Assembly (NCBI RefSeq): GCF_022698145.1
Contig: NZ_JALDAX010000007.1
Location: 124,001 to 188,000 of the forward strand
Direction: 5' to 3'
Source of the DNA: Streptomyces spinosisporus
Lineage (GTDB): Bacteria; Actinomycetota; Actinomycetes; Streptomycetales; Streptomycetaceae
Length of the DNA stretch: 64,000 nucleotides
Shown: in pieces, positions 8,455 through 16,467 of the stretch
Layout: each line of letters starts with the position of its first letter
Position numbering within the stretch: position 1 is the first letter of the stretch
Notes under the pieces: model-generated
Databases searched by the model: none
What the model was told of the DNA's origin: nothing
The model's input: the letters and a program-made list of their open reading frames with translations, nothing else
Position numbers and translations under genes: made by a program

Positions 8455-8481
8455 GACCGGGCAGGGGAGGCATCTGTGACA
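8455..8481 (-). promoter_or_regulatory. Candidate ECF41-type promoter for the SdhA-like flavoprotein
   Basis: Minus strand: TGTCACA (8481-8475), 16 bp, GGTC (8458-8455), 44 bp before the GTG start at 8410. Its presence supports the shorter gene model. Confidence 0.7.
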
Positions 8482-8533
8482 CCGCCTCGTGCACGGACAC
8501 CGCCTCGTGTACGGACACCGCCTCGTGTACGGC
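8480..8533. repeat. 18-bp tandem repeat, three copies
   Basis: Units at 8480-8497, 8498-8515 and 8516-8533, each beginning CACCGCCTCGTG and differing at one or two bases. They begin 11 bp past the ECF41 stop codon and touch the -35 box of the flavoprotein promoter. Confidence 0.9.
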
Positions 8534-8543
8534 GGCGGCTCGC

Positions 8544-9440
8544 TCAGCCGTCGAGCGAGGCCACGTACGGTGCCAGCTTCGCCGGGTTCATGACCCACAG
8601 CAGACGCTCGATGCCCCGCTCGGACGCCTCGATGTTCAGCAGGGCCACGGCCTTGCCGCCGGACGAGACGAGCATGGCCGGCCGGCCGTTGGCCTCGACC
8701 TCGCGGACCTGTGCCCCCGGCCAGAAACGCGGCGCGAACGCCGCCAGGTACTTGGCCACGTGCAGCCGTCCGACGACCGGGATCCTGGACGCCCCGCGGA
8801 TGCCTCCGCCGTCGGTGTAGCTGACCACGTCCGCGGTGAGCACGTCCTCCAGCGTCGCCAGGTCGCCGTTCTGCGCCGCGGCGAGGAACACCTCGAGCAG
8901 CCGCCGGTGGGCCTCGGGACTCGCGGGCTCCCGGCGCTCCGCCGACAGATGCCTGCGGGCGCGGCTCACCAGCTGACGCGTGTTGGCCTCGCTCGTCTCC
9001 AGCATCTCCGCGATCTGCCGGTACGGATAGTCGAAGGCCTCCCGCAGCACGTAGGCGGCGCGTTCGACCGGGTTCAGCTTCTCCAGCAGGAACAGAACCG
9101 CCATGTCGAGCGCCTCGGCCCGCTCCGCGCCCAGCTGCGGATCCCTGGTCGTGTCGACGGGCTCCGGCAGCCAGGGCCCGGTGTACGTCTCGTGCCGCTT
9201 CCGCGCGGACTGGGCGACGTTGATCGCCAGCCGGGAGGTGACCGTGACCAGGAAGGCGACCGGGTCCACGATCTCCGTGCGATCGGTGCGCTGCCAGCGC
9301 AGCCAGGCCTCCTGGACGACGTCCTCGGCCTCGGTGGCACTTCCCAGCACGCGATAGGCGATGCCGAAGAGCCGGGGCCGCGCGGCCATGAACTCCCGCG
9401 TCGCCCGGTCGAGAGAGCCTGTGTCATCCCCGGCGCGCAT
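8544..9440 (-). CDS. sigJ: ECF41-type (SigJ-like) sigma factor with SnoaL-like C-terminal domain
   Basis: A 298-aa ECF sigma factor. Region 2 (FGIAYRVLGSATEAEDVVQ) covers about residues 25-43 and region 4 (QIAEMLETSEANTRQLVSRA) about 142-161. A SnoaL-like domain fills 175-298 with YTDGGG at 208-213 and VMNPAKL near the end, plus WLPEP in the linker. These are ECF41 hallmarks. In that group the fused domain replaces an anti-sigma factor and controls activity. ATG 9440 is preceded by GGAGG at 4 nt. It lies 66 bp after the SDR gene and is probably co-transcribed with it. It is one of two in-window candidates to drive the TGTCAC promoters. Confidence 0.92.
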   Translation of the reverse strand: MRAGDDTGSLDRATREFMAARPRLFGIAYRVLGSATEAEDVVQEAWLRWQRTDRTEIVDPVAFLVTVTSRLAINVAQSARKRHETYTGPWLPEPVDTTRDPQLGAERAEALDMAVLFLLEKLNPVERAAYVLREAFDYPYRQIAEMLETSEANTRQLVSRARRHLSAERREPASPEAHRRLLEVFLAAAQNGDLATLEDVLTADVVSYTDGGGIRGASRIPVVGRLHVAKYLAAFAPRFWPGAQVREVEANGRPAMLVSSGGKAVALLNIEASERGIERLLWVMNPAKLAPYVASLDG

Positions 9441-9506
9441 GCGTCCTCCAGAAGTGGATCACCATGCTACAAGCGGCACGACGGCGGCGCCGTGCCGAGA
9501 GAGAGC

Positions 9507-10271
9507 TCAGGCGAGTTCGAGTCCTCCGTCGGTCGTCAGCACCTGACCGGTGATGTGGGCGCTCCGCGGATCGGCGATGCGCAGGATCCAGTCGGCGACG
9601 TCCCCGGGGCGTCCGAGACGGCCCGTCGGGATGCGCTCCCGCTCCTGGCTGCGCACCGCGGCGACGTCGCCCGGCGACAGCCCGGCCGAGGCCAGCACCT
9701 CGGTCTCCGTGGGACCGGGGGCGATCGCGTTCACCCGTACACCCTCCGGGGCCAGTTCGAGCGCCCAGCTCCGCGTCAGCTGTTCCACGGCGCTCTTGGT
9801 CGCGGCGTAGTGGGCGCCGCCCGCCAGGGGCCGGTGGCCGTAGGTGCTGGAGACATTGACGATGGAGCCCGACGACGCGCGCAGATGGGGCAGGGCCGCG
9901 GCGGCGAGCAGGCTCGGTGCGGTGACGTTGAGTTCGAAGAGTGTGGTGACGACTCCCCGGTCCGTCTCCGCCAGGGGCATCAGGGCGGTGGCACCGGCGT
10001 TGTTCACCAGCAGGTCGAGCCGGCCCCACATGGCGACGGCGGTGTCGACGGCGACGTGCGCGGCGCCCTCCGCGCAGATGTCGAGCGGCAGGACCGCGAT
10101 GTCGGAGTGCGCGCGAGCCGTCTCCTCCAGTGCCTCCTTGCGGCGCCCCACGCCGAGGACACGGGCCCCCGACTCGGCGAGGGCGATCGCGGTGGCCCGG
10201 CCGATGCCCGACCCCGCCCCCGTGACGATGGCAACTCGGCTTGCGAAGGGCAGGGTTGAAGCGCTGGACAT
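9507..10271 (-). CDS. Short-chain dehydrogenase/reductase
   Basis: A 254-aa classical SDR: VTGAGSGIGRA cofactor loop, NNAG (LLVNNAGATAL), catalytic Ser in NVSSTYG and YAATK as the Tyr/Lys pair, and a C-terminal GQVLTTDGG. The start is ATG 10271 behind GAGAGG; the frame extends to 10331 without family similarity. It lies between a CMD gene and an ECF41 gene, the order known for ECF41 loci (carboxymuconolactone decarboxylase, oxidoreductase, epimerase). Substrate unknown. Confidence 0.9.
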   Translation of the reverse strand: MSSASTLPFASRVAIVTGAGSGIGRATAIALAESGARVLGVGRRKEALEETARAHSDIAVLPLDICAEGAAHVAVDTAVAMWGRLDLLVNNAGATALMPLAETDRGVVTTLFELNVTAPSLLAAAALPHLRASSGSIVNVSSTYGHRPLAGGAHYAATKSAVEQLTRSWALELAPEGVRVNAIAPGPTETEVLASAGLSPGDVAAVRSQERERIPTGRLGRPGDVADWILRIADPRSAHITGQVLTTDGGLELA

Positions 10272-10407
10272 GGTGCCTCTCGGTGCGATGTGCAGGGTGT
10301 GCTGTGTGCAGGACCGGCGGCCCGTCCGCACACCGTTGTGTCGGGGCGGTGTACGGACGGACCGTGGATGCCAGGAAGGGTCGCCCGGAAGACTGGGCAG
10401 GGGGTGG

Positions 10408-10881
10408 CTAGCCGAACATGCCGGGCTGGTAGTCCCCGGCGGGCTGCTGGGTGATGACGTTCACGCGGTTGTAGGCGTTGATGATGGCGATGAGGCCCAC
10501 CAGCGCGGCGAGCTGGTCCTCGTCGAAGTGCTTGGTGGCGTTCGCCCAGGCCTCGTCCGTCACGCCACCGGCCGCGTCCGCGGTACGGGTGCCCTGCTCG
10601 GCCAGCTCCAGCGCGGCGCGCTCGGCCTCGGTGAACACCTTTGCCTCGCGCCAGGCGGCGACCAGGTTCAGACGCTGCTGGGTCTCGCCCGCGGCCGTGG
10701 CGTCCTTGGTGTGCATGTCGGTGCAGAAACCGCAGCCGTTGATCTGGCTCGCGCGGATCTTCACCAGTTCCTGCGTCGCATGCGGCAGCGTCGAGTCCGC
10801 AACCACCTTGTTGGCGGAGTTGATGTGCTTCAGCACCTTGCCCGCGAGGGGGTGGGCGAAGAAGTTGAGGCGAGCTTCCAC
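10408..10881 (-). CDS. AhpD-like carboxymuconolactone decarboxylase-family protein (copy 1)
   Basis: A 157-aa alpha-helical protein with the redox motif C50-G-F-C53 followed by H57 (NGCGFCTDMHTK), as in AhpD-type peroxidase-like CMD proteins. It starts at the GTG at 10881 (TAGGAGATCACC upstream). It is very similar along its length to the protein at 35973-36446. The CMD family is the commonest conserved neighbour of ECF41 sigma factors. The CxxC-His arrangement favours a thiol redox or peroxide-detoxifying activity over a true decarboxylase. The promoter region is conserved with copy 2. Confidence 0.9.
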   Translation of the reverse strand: MEARLNFFAHPLAGKVLKHINSANKVVADSTLPHATQELVKIRASQINGCGFCTDMHTKDATAAGETQQRLNLVAAWREAKVFTEAERAALELAEQGTRTADAAGGVTDEAWANATKHFDEDQLAALVGLIAIINAYNRVNVITQQPAGDYQPGMFG

Positions 10882-10916
10882 GGTGATCTCCTAGCGTGTC
10901 GCGGATACACACTGTT

Positions 10917-10943
10917 GACCAGGTGGGTCGCCGCCCTGTGACA
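10917..10943 (-). promoter_or_regulatory. Candidate ECF41-type promoter for CMD copy 1
   Basis: Minus strand: TGTCACA (10943-10937), 16 bp, GGTC (10920-10917). Flanks shared with the CMD copy 2 promoter: GACGCAGGTCAC upstream and GTGTGTATCC 4 bp after the -10. Confidence 0.78.
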
Positions 10944-10995
10944 GCCCCGGAAGTGACCTGCGTCACCGCCGAGGCCGCCTCGCCGAACGGGGGCG

Positions 10996-11322
10996 TCAGC
11001 CGCGGGGCGTGATCTCGGCCATCTTCGACCAGCCCTGCCCCTGCGCCTCGACGTTGATGATGTCGGGTGTCGCGGCGACGACGTCCGGCATCCAGGACAT
11101 GGCGGTCTTGAAGTGGGCGGAGTTGACGTGTTCGACGCCCGCCTCGGGCGATGCGAAAGCCTCCAGGAGGACGAAGCGGTTCGGGTCGGCGGCGTCGACG
11201 GACCACTCGAAGAAGAGATTGCCGGGCTCGGCACGGGTCGCGGCCGTGAAGTCCGCGACGCGGTCCAGCCACTGGTCGCGGTACTCGGGACGGACGGGAA
11301 ACCGTACGGCGATGAAGATCAT
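10996..11322 (-). CDS. Antibiotic biosynthesis monooxygenase (ABM)-domain protein
   Basis: A 108-aa single-domain protein of the dimeric alpha-beta barrel fold. MIFIAVRFPVRPEYRDQW at the N-terminus, EPGNLFFEWSVD in the middle and FVLLEAFASPEA are typical of YgiN-like quinol monooxygenases. ATG 11322 follows CTGGAGCAGCGA. It lies 43 bp downstream of the Nramp gene on the same strand and may be read with it. A quinone or small aromatic substrate is plausible, but no family member close enough to decide is recalled. Confidence 0.82.
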   Translation of the reverse strand: MIFIAVRFPVRPEYRDQWLDRVADFTAATRAEPGNLFFEWSVDAADPNRFVLLEAFASPEAGVEHVNSAHFKTAMSWMPDVVAATPDIINVEAQGQGWSKMAEITPRG

Positions 11323-11365
11323 TCGCTGCTCCAGGGCATGACGGACGGGATCGGGCGAGGGGCGT

Positions 11366-12706
11366 TCAGCCGGTGAACACGCTGGCGAGCAGAGCGACGT
11401 TCAACGCCACCACGGTCGCACTGATGACCCATGCCGCGCACGTGGTGACGCGCCGATTGACCCAGCGGCCCATGACGGCGGGATCACGGGTGACCAGGAC
11501 CAGCGGGATCAGGGCGAAGGGAATGCCGAAGGACAGGATGACTTGGCTGAGCACCAGGCTCCCGGTGGGCCCGGCCCCGGCCGCCAGCACCACGATCGCG
11601 GGCGTCATCGTCAGCAGCCTGCGCAGCAGCACGGGGATGCGGCGGCCGATGAACCCGCCCATCACGACCTCGCCCGCGTACATGCCCACGCTGGTTCCGG
11701 CGAGCCCCGACACCAGCAGCGCCAGCGCGAAGGCCAGCGCGGCGAGCGGACCGACGATCCGCCCGTAGGCGTCGTGCGCCGCACCGAGCGAGTCGGCGGC
11801 CTCGGGCGCGCTCGGATGGAACAGGGTCGCCGCCGACACCAGCAGCGCCACGTTCACGGCCCCCGCGAGCCCCATCGCGATCAGCACGTCGACCCGCACA
11901 TGGCGCAGGAGCCGGCGACGCAGCGGGCGGTCGGGGTCGTCGGCCGGTCCGCCGGCCGCGGTGTCGAGGGAGAGGCTGTAGCGGTCGCTGGTGAGCGCCG
12001 AGTGGAGATAGATGACGTGCGGCATGACCGTCGCCCCGACGATCCCGCCCGCCAGCACCACGCTCTCGGTCCCCGACAGCCCCGGCACCAGCCCGTCGGC
12101 GGCCGTGGCGAGGGGAGCGCCGGCGCCCAGCACCTGCCCGAGGAACAGCCCCAGCAGACAGGCGAGCCCCGCCGCCATCAGCACCTCGAAGCGGCGCCGC
12201 CCCCGCCCCCGCATCGGCATCAGCAGCAGCGACACCGCGCCGACGACCACGCCGCCCACCCACAGCGGCAGCCCGAACAGCAGATGCAGGGCGATGGCCC
12301 CGCCGACCACCTCCGCGAGGTCGGTCATCACCACGACCGCCTCCGCCTGGACCCACAGCCCCCACACCACGGGCCTGCGATACCGGGCCCGGCACACCTC
12401 CGGCAGGCTCATCCCGGTGGCGACGCCGAGCTTGGCGGACAGGTACTGCAACACCATCGCCACGAGGTTCGCGGTCAGCAGCACCCACAGCAGCAGCGGC
12501 CCGAAGGCCGCCCCCGCCTGCACATTGGTGGCGAAGTTGCCGGGATCGACATACGCGATCGCGGCGACGAAGGCGGGCCCGAGCAGGGTGTACGACAACC
12601 CGGACCGCAACCGGGGCCGCCGCTCCCCAGGCGTACGCCCGGCAGAAACCACAGCGGCAGGGCCACCAAGTCGCGCGGACCGGGCGGGAGTTCGTTCAAC
12701 AACCAT
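11366..12706 (-). CDS. mntH: Nramp-family divalent metal (Mn2+/Fe2+) transporter
   Basis: A 446-aa membrane protein with about 11 transmembrane segments. The signature DPGN in the first helix (AYVDPGNFATNVQAG) and the MPH motif in helix 6 (TVMPHVIYLHSA) are the metal-binding elements. The protein imports Mn2+ or related ions with protons across the cytoplasmic membrane. The start is ATG 12706; AGGAG lies 12 nt upstream, a little far. The frame extends to 12811 but that part runs through a dispersed non-coding repeat, which argues against the longer form. The ABM gene follows at 43 bp. Confidence 0.92.
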   Translation of the reverse strand: MVVERTPARSARLGGPAAVVSAGRTPGERRPRLRSGLSYTLLGPAFVAAIAYVDPGNFATNVQAGAAFGPLLLWVLLTANLVAMVLQYLSAKLGVATGMSLPEVCRARYRRPVVWGLWVQAEAVVVMTDLAEVVGGAIALHLLFGLPLWVGGVVVGAVSLLLMPMRGRGRRRFEVLMAAGLACLLGLFLGQVLGAGAPLATAADGLVPGLSGTESVVLAGGIVGATVMPHVIYLHSALTSDRYSLSLDTAAGGPADDPDRPLRRRLLRHVRVDVLIAMGLAGAVNVALLVSAATLFHPSAPEAADSLGAAHDAYGRIVGPLAALAFALALLVSGLAGTSVGMYAGEVVMGGFIGRRIPVLLRRLLTMTPAIVVLAAGAGPTGSLVLSQVILSFGIPFALIPLVLVTRDPAVMGRWVNRRVTTCAAWVISATVVALNVALLASVFTG

Positions 12707-12742
12707 GACGTAGCTGCACTCCTGGTCGCGGGGACGGCAGCG

Positions 12743-12777
12743 CCCCGGAAGGGGCGCGGGGAACTGCGCGACCAGCC
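12743..12777. repeat. Dispersed intergenic repeat with hairpin (copy 1)
   Basis: The stretch includes GCGCCCC-GGAA-GGGGCGC (stem at 12740-12757) followed by GGGGAACTGCGCGACCAGCC. A reverse-oriented, slightly diverged copy is at 39035-39068. I recall this sequence as common between genes in Streptomyces. Here it sits between mntH and groEL, where the hairpin could end transcription. Confidence 0.75.
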
Positions 12778-12833
12778 ACCCACCACCCGCAGCCGACCAC
12801 ACACCACACACGGCAGACGCAACAAACCACCCC

Positions 12834-14486
12834 CTAGGGAATGTTGGACGGCCGAGGCAACCCCTCCGCCAAGTCCCCGATCTCCCCGGAATGAATGGCC
12901 CCGGGGTTCCCGAGCACCTCCTCCACGACCAGCGTCTCGGTCGTCAGCAGCAGCGCCGCGATCGACGCCGCACTCAGCAGCGCGCTCCGCGTCACCTTGA
13001 CCGGATCGACGATGCCCCGCAGATGCAGATCCCCGTACTCCCCGCGCAGCGCGTCCAGCCCGCTCCCGACCGGCATGGCCCCGACCTTCGCCTCCGCCTC
13101 CTCGGGGTCGAGCCCCGCGTTGATGGCGATCCACCGCAGCGGCTCGGCGAGGGCCTTCGCGACGATCGCACGGCCCAACGCGACCTCGTCACGCGGGAGT
13201 TCGACCGCACCGACAGCGACGCGCGCGTGCAGCAGTGCCGCACCGCCGCCCGCCACGACGCCCTCCTCGGCCGCCGCCCGCGTCGCCGCCAGCGAGTCCT
13301 CCAGCCGCATCTGCTTCTCCTTGAGCTCGACCCCGCTGGCCGCGCCCACCCGGATCACCGCGACGCCCCCGGACAGCTTCGCGATGCGCTCACCGAGCTT
13401 GTCGCGGTCGTGATCGTTGGTGGCCCGCTCCAGCTCGGTCTTGAGGTTCTCGATCCGCTCGGCGACCCTGGCGTCGCCGCCCGCACCGCCGAGCACCGTG
13501 GTGGAACGCTCCGTGGCGACGACCCGCTCCGCTCGTCCCAGGTCCTCCAGCGACGCGCCCTCCAGCGTGCGTCCGGCGGTACCGGTGATGACCCGCCCAC
13601 CGGTGAGCGCCGCCATGTCCTCCAGCTCGGCGATCCGCCGGAAGCCGAAGCCGGGAGCGCGTACCGCGAGTGAACGGAACGTGCCGTGCGCCGCGTTGGT
13701 GACGAGCATCCCGAGCGCCGGCCCGTCGACGTTCTCGGCGATGACGACGAGCGGGGAGCCGGTCCGCGTCACCAGCTCCAGGACCGGCATCAGCTCCTGC
13801 ACCTTGCTGATCTTCGTGTCGCAGTACAGCAGGTACGGGTTCTCCAGCACGGCCTCCATGCGGCCCTGGTCGGTCACCATGTACGGGGAGATCCAGCCGT
13901 TGTCGAACTCGAGCCCCTCCGCGTAGTCGACACTGATCCCGTACGCCGAGGACTCCTCCACGGTGACGACACCCGTGCGGCCGACCCGGGCGACGGCCTC
14001 GGCGATCGCCTCACCGATGGCCGGGTCGTTGTTGGCGGACAGGGCGGCCACCCGCACCAGTTCGCCGTCGGTGCGCACCGGACGCGCCTGCGCGGTCAGG
14101 GAGTCGGCGGCCGCGGCGACGGCCGCCTCGATGCCGTTCTTCAGCAGCACCGGATTGGCGCCCTCGCCGACCGCCTTCAGCCCCTCACGGACGATGGCCT
14201 GCGCGAGCACCGTCGCCGTGGTGGTGCCGTCGCCGACATCGCCGTTGGTGCGGGTGGCCACCTCCTTCACCAGCTGTGCGCCCATGTTGGCGAAGGGATC
14301 CTTGAGCTGGATCTCGCGGGCGATGGTCACGCCGTCGTTGGTGATGGTGGGCGGCCCGGTGAGCTTCTCCAGGACCGCGTTGCGGCCCTTCGGGCCCAGG
14401 GTGACGCGCACCGCGTCGGCCAGCGCGTTCACCCCGCTCTCCAGCAGTGCGCGCGCTTCGGCGTTGAAGCGCAGTTCCTTCGCCAT
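12834..14486 (-). CDS. groEL: GroEL-type chaperonin dedicated to the diiron monooxygenase
   Basis: A 550-aa 60-kDa chaperonin. VTLGPKGRNAVLEK, TITNDGVTIAREI and DVGDGTTTATVLAQ are the ATP-binding motifs. The usual C-terminal Gly-Gly-Met tail is missing; the protein ends ...LAEGLPRPSNIP. It is last in the operon after mimA, B, C, D and one unknown gene, and no groES is adjacent. In mycobacteria and Rhodococcus a GroEL homologue in this position (MimG/PrmG) is needed to make active large subunit, so the same role is inferred. The start is ATG 14486. Confidence 0.93.
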   Translation of the reverse strand: MAKELRFNAEARALLESGVNALADAVRVTLGPKGRNAVLEKLTGPPTITNDGVTIAREIQLKDPFANMGAQLVKEVATRTNGDVGDGTTTATVLAQAIVREGLKAVGEGANPVLLKNGIEAAVAAAADSLTAQARPVRTDGELVRVAALSANNDPAIGEAIAEAVARVGRTGVVTVEESSAYGISVDYAEGLEFDNGWISPYMVTDQGRMEAVLENPYLLYCDTKISKVQELMPVLELVTRTGSPLVVIAENVDGPALGMLVTNAAHGTFRSLAVRAPGFGFRRIAELEDMAALTGGRVITGTAGRTLEGASLEDLGRAERVVATERSTTVLGGAGGDARVAERIENLKTELERATNDHDRDKLGERIAKLSGGVAVIRVGAASGVELKEKQMRLEDSLAATRAAAEEGVVAGGGAALLHARVAVGAVELPRDEVALGRAIVAKALAEPLRWIAINAGLDPEEAEAKVGAMPVGSGLDALRGEYGDLHLRGIVDPVKVTRSALLSAASIAALLLTTETLVVEEVLGNPGAIHSGEIGDLAEGLPRPSNIP

Positions 14487-14516
14487 GGCGATGTCATCCC
14501 TTCAGAACGGTGCTGT

Positions 14517-14939
14517 TCAGGAGGCGTTCGGGGCGGTGGACGGTCCGGCGGGAGGAAGGAGACGGTGGCGACGGCCGTCGGTACGCGATCCGTGGTGCGC
14601 CGACCCTGATGTACGGGTCCACGGAACGACCGCCGCCACCTGCACGGGAGGAGGCACTGCTGCGGACGCACGGCCGCGCAGCAGATGCCGTTCCATGCCC
14701 ACGGCCGGCACCGCGTGGCCCTCGTCGTCGAGGATCACGGGTGCCGAGGCGTCCCCGGGCAGGTCCAGCAGGGCGCGCAGGCGCCGCAGTGGCGCCGTGA
14801 GGCGGTCCGGCAGGTCGCCCAGGACCGCGTCCGCCAGCTGCCGGCAGGTCCAGCCGCGGTCGAGGAGCCGTAGGCCGAGAGCGGCCTGGGCGGCCCGATG
14901 CCCCGTGACGGGGCGGACGGGTTCCTGGTCGAGGAACAT
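14517..14939 (-). CDS. Hypothetical protein between mimD and the chaperonin gene
   Basis: A 140-aa protein I do not recognise. The first ~95 residues look like a normal protein (MFLDQEPVRPVTGHRAAQ, then a Leu/Arg-rich helical region LPDRLTAPLRRLRALLDLPG); the last ~45 are Arg/Ser/Pro-rich and may be disordered or the result of a frameshift. ATG 14939 follows GAGGAGAGCC. It is 19 bp downstream of mimD and 30 bp upstream of groEL, so it belongs to the operon. A small assembly or stability factor is a guess from position only. Confidence 0.6.
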   Translation of the reverse strand: MFLDQEPVRPVTGHRAAQAALGLRLLDRGWTCRQLADAVLGDLPDRLTAPLRRLRALLDLPGDASAPVILDDEGHAVPAVGMERHLLRGRASAAVPPPVQVAAVVPWTRTSGSAHHGSRTDGRRHRLLPPAGPSTAPNAS

Positions 14940-14958
14940 GGCTCTCCTCGGCGCGGCG

Positions 14959-15315
14959 TCAGTCGACCGGGGTGAGGTCGAAGTCGATGTACTCGGCGGC
15001 GTCCTCGGGGTTGGCGAAGAGCATCGTGCGGTCGTCGAGGTGGACCATGCGCCCGTAGTGGGTGGACATGATCTCCTCGAAGTCGGCCTGGTCGAAGTCG
15101 AAGCCGAGGGCCTTGGAGATCTCGTCGAAGTCGAAGGTGAGCACCCGCTCTCCGTCGACCCGGATCATCGACGGGTAGTCGGTGACGGTGACATGGTCCT
15201 TGCCGCGCATCACGTCGGCGACGACATGGCCGTTCTGGTTGTTCATCAGCGTCACCCCGCACCGGTTAGAGGAGGTGTGGTTCGCGCTGAAGCCCTGGGG
15301 TGCGGTGCTGGTCAC
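14959..15315 (-). CDS. mimD: Diiron monooxygenase coupling/effector protein
   Basis: A 118-aa regulatory subunit (MmoB/DmpM family). It has GVTLMNNQNGHVVADVM near residue 20, the usual start of the fold in these proteins, and an acidic second half (DFDEISKALGFDFDQ). Such proteins carry no cofactor; they bind the hydroxylase and tune O2 activation. It starts at a GTG at 15315 that overlaps the mimC stop codon by 4 nt (GTGA), which implies translational coupling. The frame runs further upstream, but only inside mimC. Confidence 0.9.
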   Translation of the reverse strand: MTSTAPQGFSANHTSSNRCGVTLMNNQNGHVVADVMRGKDHVTVTDYPSMIRVDGERVLTFDFDEISKALGFDFDQADFEEIMSTHYGRMVHLDDRTMLFANPEDAAEYIDFDLTPVD

Positions 15316-16442
15316 TTGGCGGTCCTCTCGCTCGTGCGCCCGGCGGGCGACTGAAGTCCCAGGTCCTCGGCGAGGCGGGCGAAGCGCTCCTTGGCGCGGT
15401 CGAGGCTGTCCTCGAAGCGGACGGGCTTCTCGGCGGGCTGCGACCACAGCGGCTGCAGCCGCCGCGCGGCGTCGAGAGCGACCGGCACCCAGCGCCCCAG
15501 CCACTCCTGGACGACCGCCCTGTTCCCGGCGCCATGGGCGTCGTCGCCGAGCAGGAGCGTGAACAGGGCGCGGGTGTAGCGGAGATCGCGGTCGTAGTCG
15601 TTCTCGCCGGCGCCCATCACCGTGGGAGTGGTGTAGTCGCCGTTGCGGGCGGCGATCTGCAGCACGAGGTGGCTGCGGAACAACTCGCCGACCAGGGGCT
15701 CGAAGACCAGGTTCGCCGCGCACAGCGCCTCGGCCCAGTCCGCTACGGCCGTGAGCCGTTCGACGTTCTCCCGCACCCCCTGCCAGGCCGGGTCCGACTG
15801 CCACACCGCCTTGTGGGCGGAGCCGTCGAAGCCGTCCAGCTGCTCCTCGACGTCCAGGTTGTACAGGGCCAGGTCCTGGGCGAAGCGGAGCTTGTGGGCG
15901 CCGTTCACCGCAAGCGCGTTGTTGATCATGTTGGTGGGCGCGGAGCGCTGGATCGCCACGAACACATGCATCCCCAGCCCCTGTTCGGCGTGCATCCATG
16001 CACCGACGTGCCGCTCCACGAAGGAGGCCCAGGAGCGCGTCCACTGCCGGTACGCCTCCGCCTTGCGGGCGTTGGCGAGGTTCTGCTGCACCTGCCGTAC
16101 GACATTGGCGTTGTTGCGGTAGATCGTCTGCTCCCACTCCTCGTTGGGGTCGAGGAAGCGGTGCCAGTCGGACGACTTCAGGGCCGTCCAGTCCTGCGGA
16201 TAGCCGCTGGAGCCGTCCGCGAAGCCGTAGATCCAGCCCTGCAGCAGATGACGTTCGGGGTCGGGCTGGACGTCGAAGGTGACGTCCTCGTACATGGTGG
16301 CGCGCAGCTTCTGCGGCGTGTAGTAGGAGAAGGCGCGGCTCGTGGAGCTCGGAAAGTCCAGTGCTCCCGCCTCCGCGTCGGTGAACTGGGGCTTGGGAAA
16401 GCTGCGTTCGGCCTTGACCGGCTTGTCGGCTTGCGTGGTCAT
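15312..16442 (-). CDS. mimC: Diiron monooxygenase hydroxylase beta (small) subunit
   Basis: A 376-aa ferritin-fold subunit without iron ligands, matching the beta subunits of propane/phenol-type soluble monooxygenases. Recognisable stretches are SRAFSYYTPQKLRATMYEDV near residue 40, EWEQTIYRNNANVVRQVQQN near 110 and GAHKLRFAQDLALYNLDVEE near 180. It pairs with the large subunit in the (alpha-beta)2 hydroxylase. ATG 16442 lies 25 bp after mimB. Its stop codon overlaps the mimD start. Confidence 0.92.
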   Translation of the reverse strand: MTTQADKPVKAERSFPKPQFTDAEAGALDFPSSTSRAFSYYTPQKLRATMYEDVTFDVQPDPERHLLQGWIYGFADGSSGYPQDWTALKSSDWHRFLDPNEEWEQTIYRNNANVVRQVQQNLANARKAEAYRQWTRSWASFVERHVGAWMHAEQGLGMHVFVAIQRSAPTNMINNALAVNGAHKLRFAQDLALYNLDVEEQLDGFDGSAHKAVWQSDPAWQGVRENVERLTAVADWAEALCAANLVFEPLVGELFRSHLVLQIAARNGDYTTPTVMGAGENDYDRDLRYTRALFTLLLGDDAHGAGNRAVVQEWLGRWVPVALDAARRLQPLWSQPAEKPVRFEDSLDRAKERFARLAEDLGLQSPAGRTSERTAK

Positions 16443-16467
16443 GCGTACGGCTCCTCGCGAGGGGTTT

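Noticed and set aside
15180..15200. TGACAT-rich stretch resembling an ECF41 -35 box
   Set aside because: Inside mimD, not a TGTCAC match, no [GC]GTC at 16 bp, and no gene start follows.
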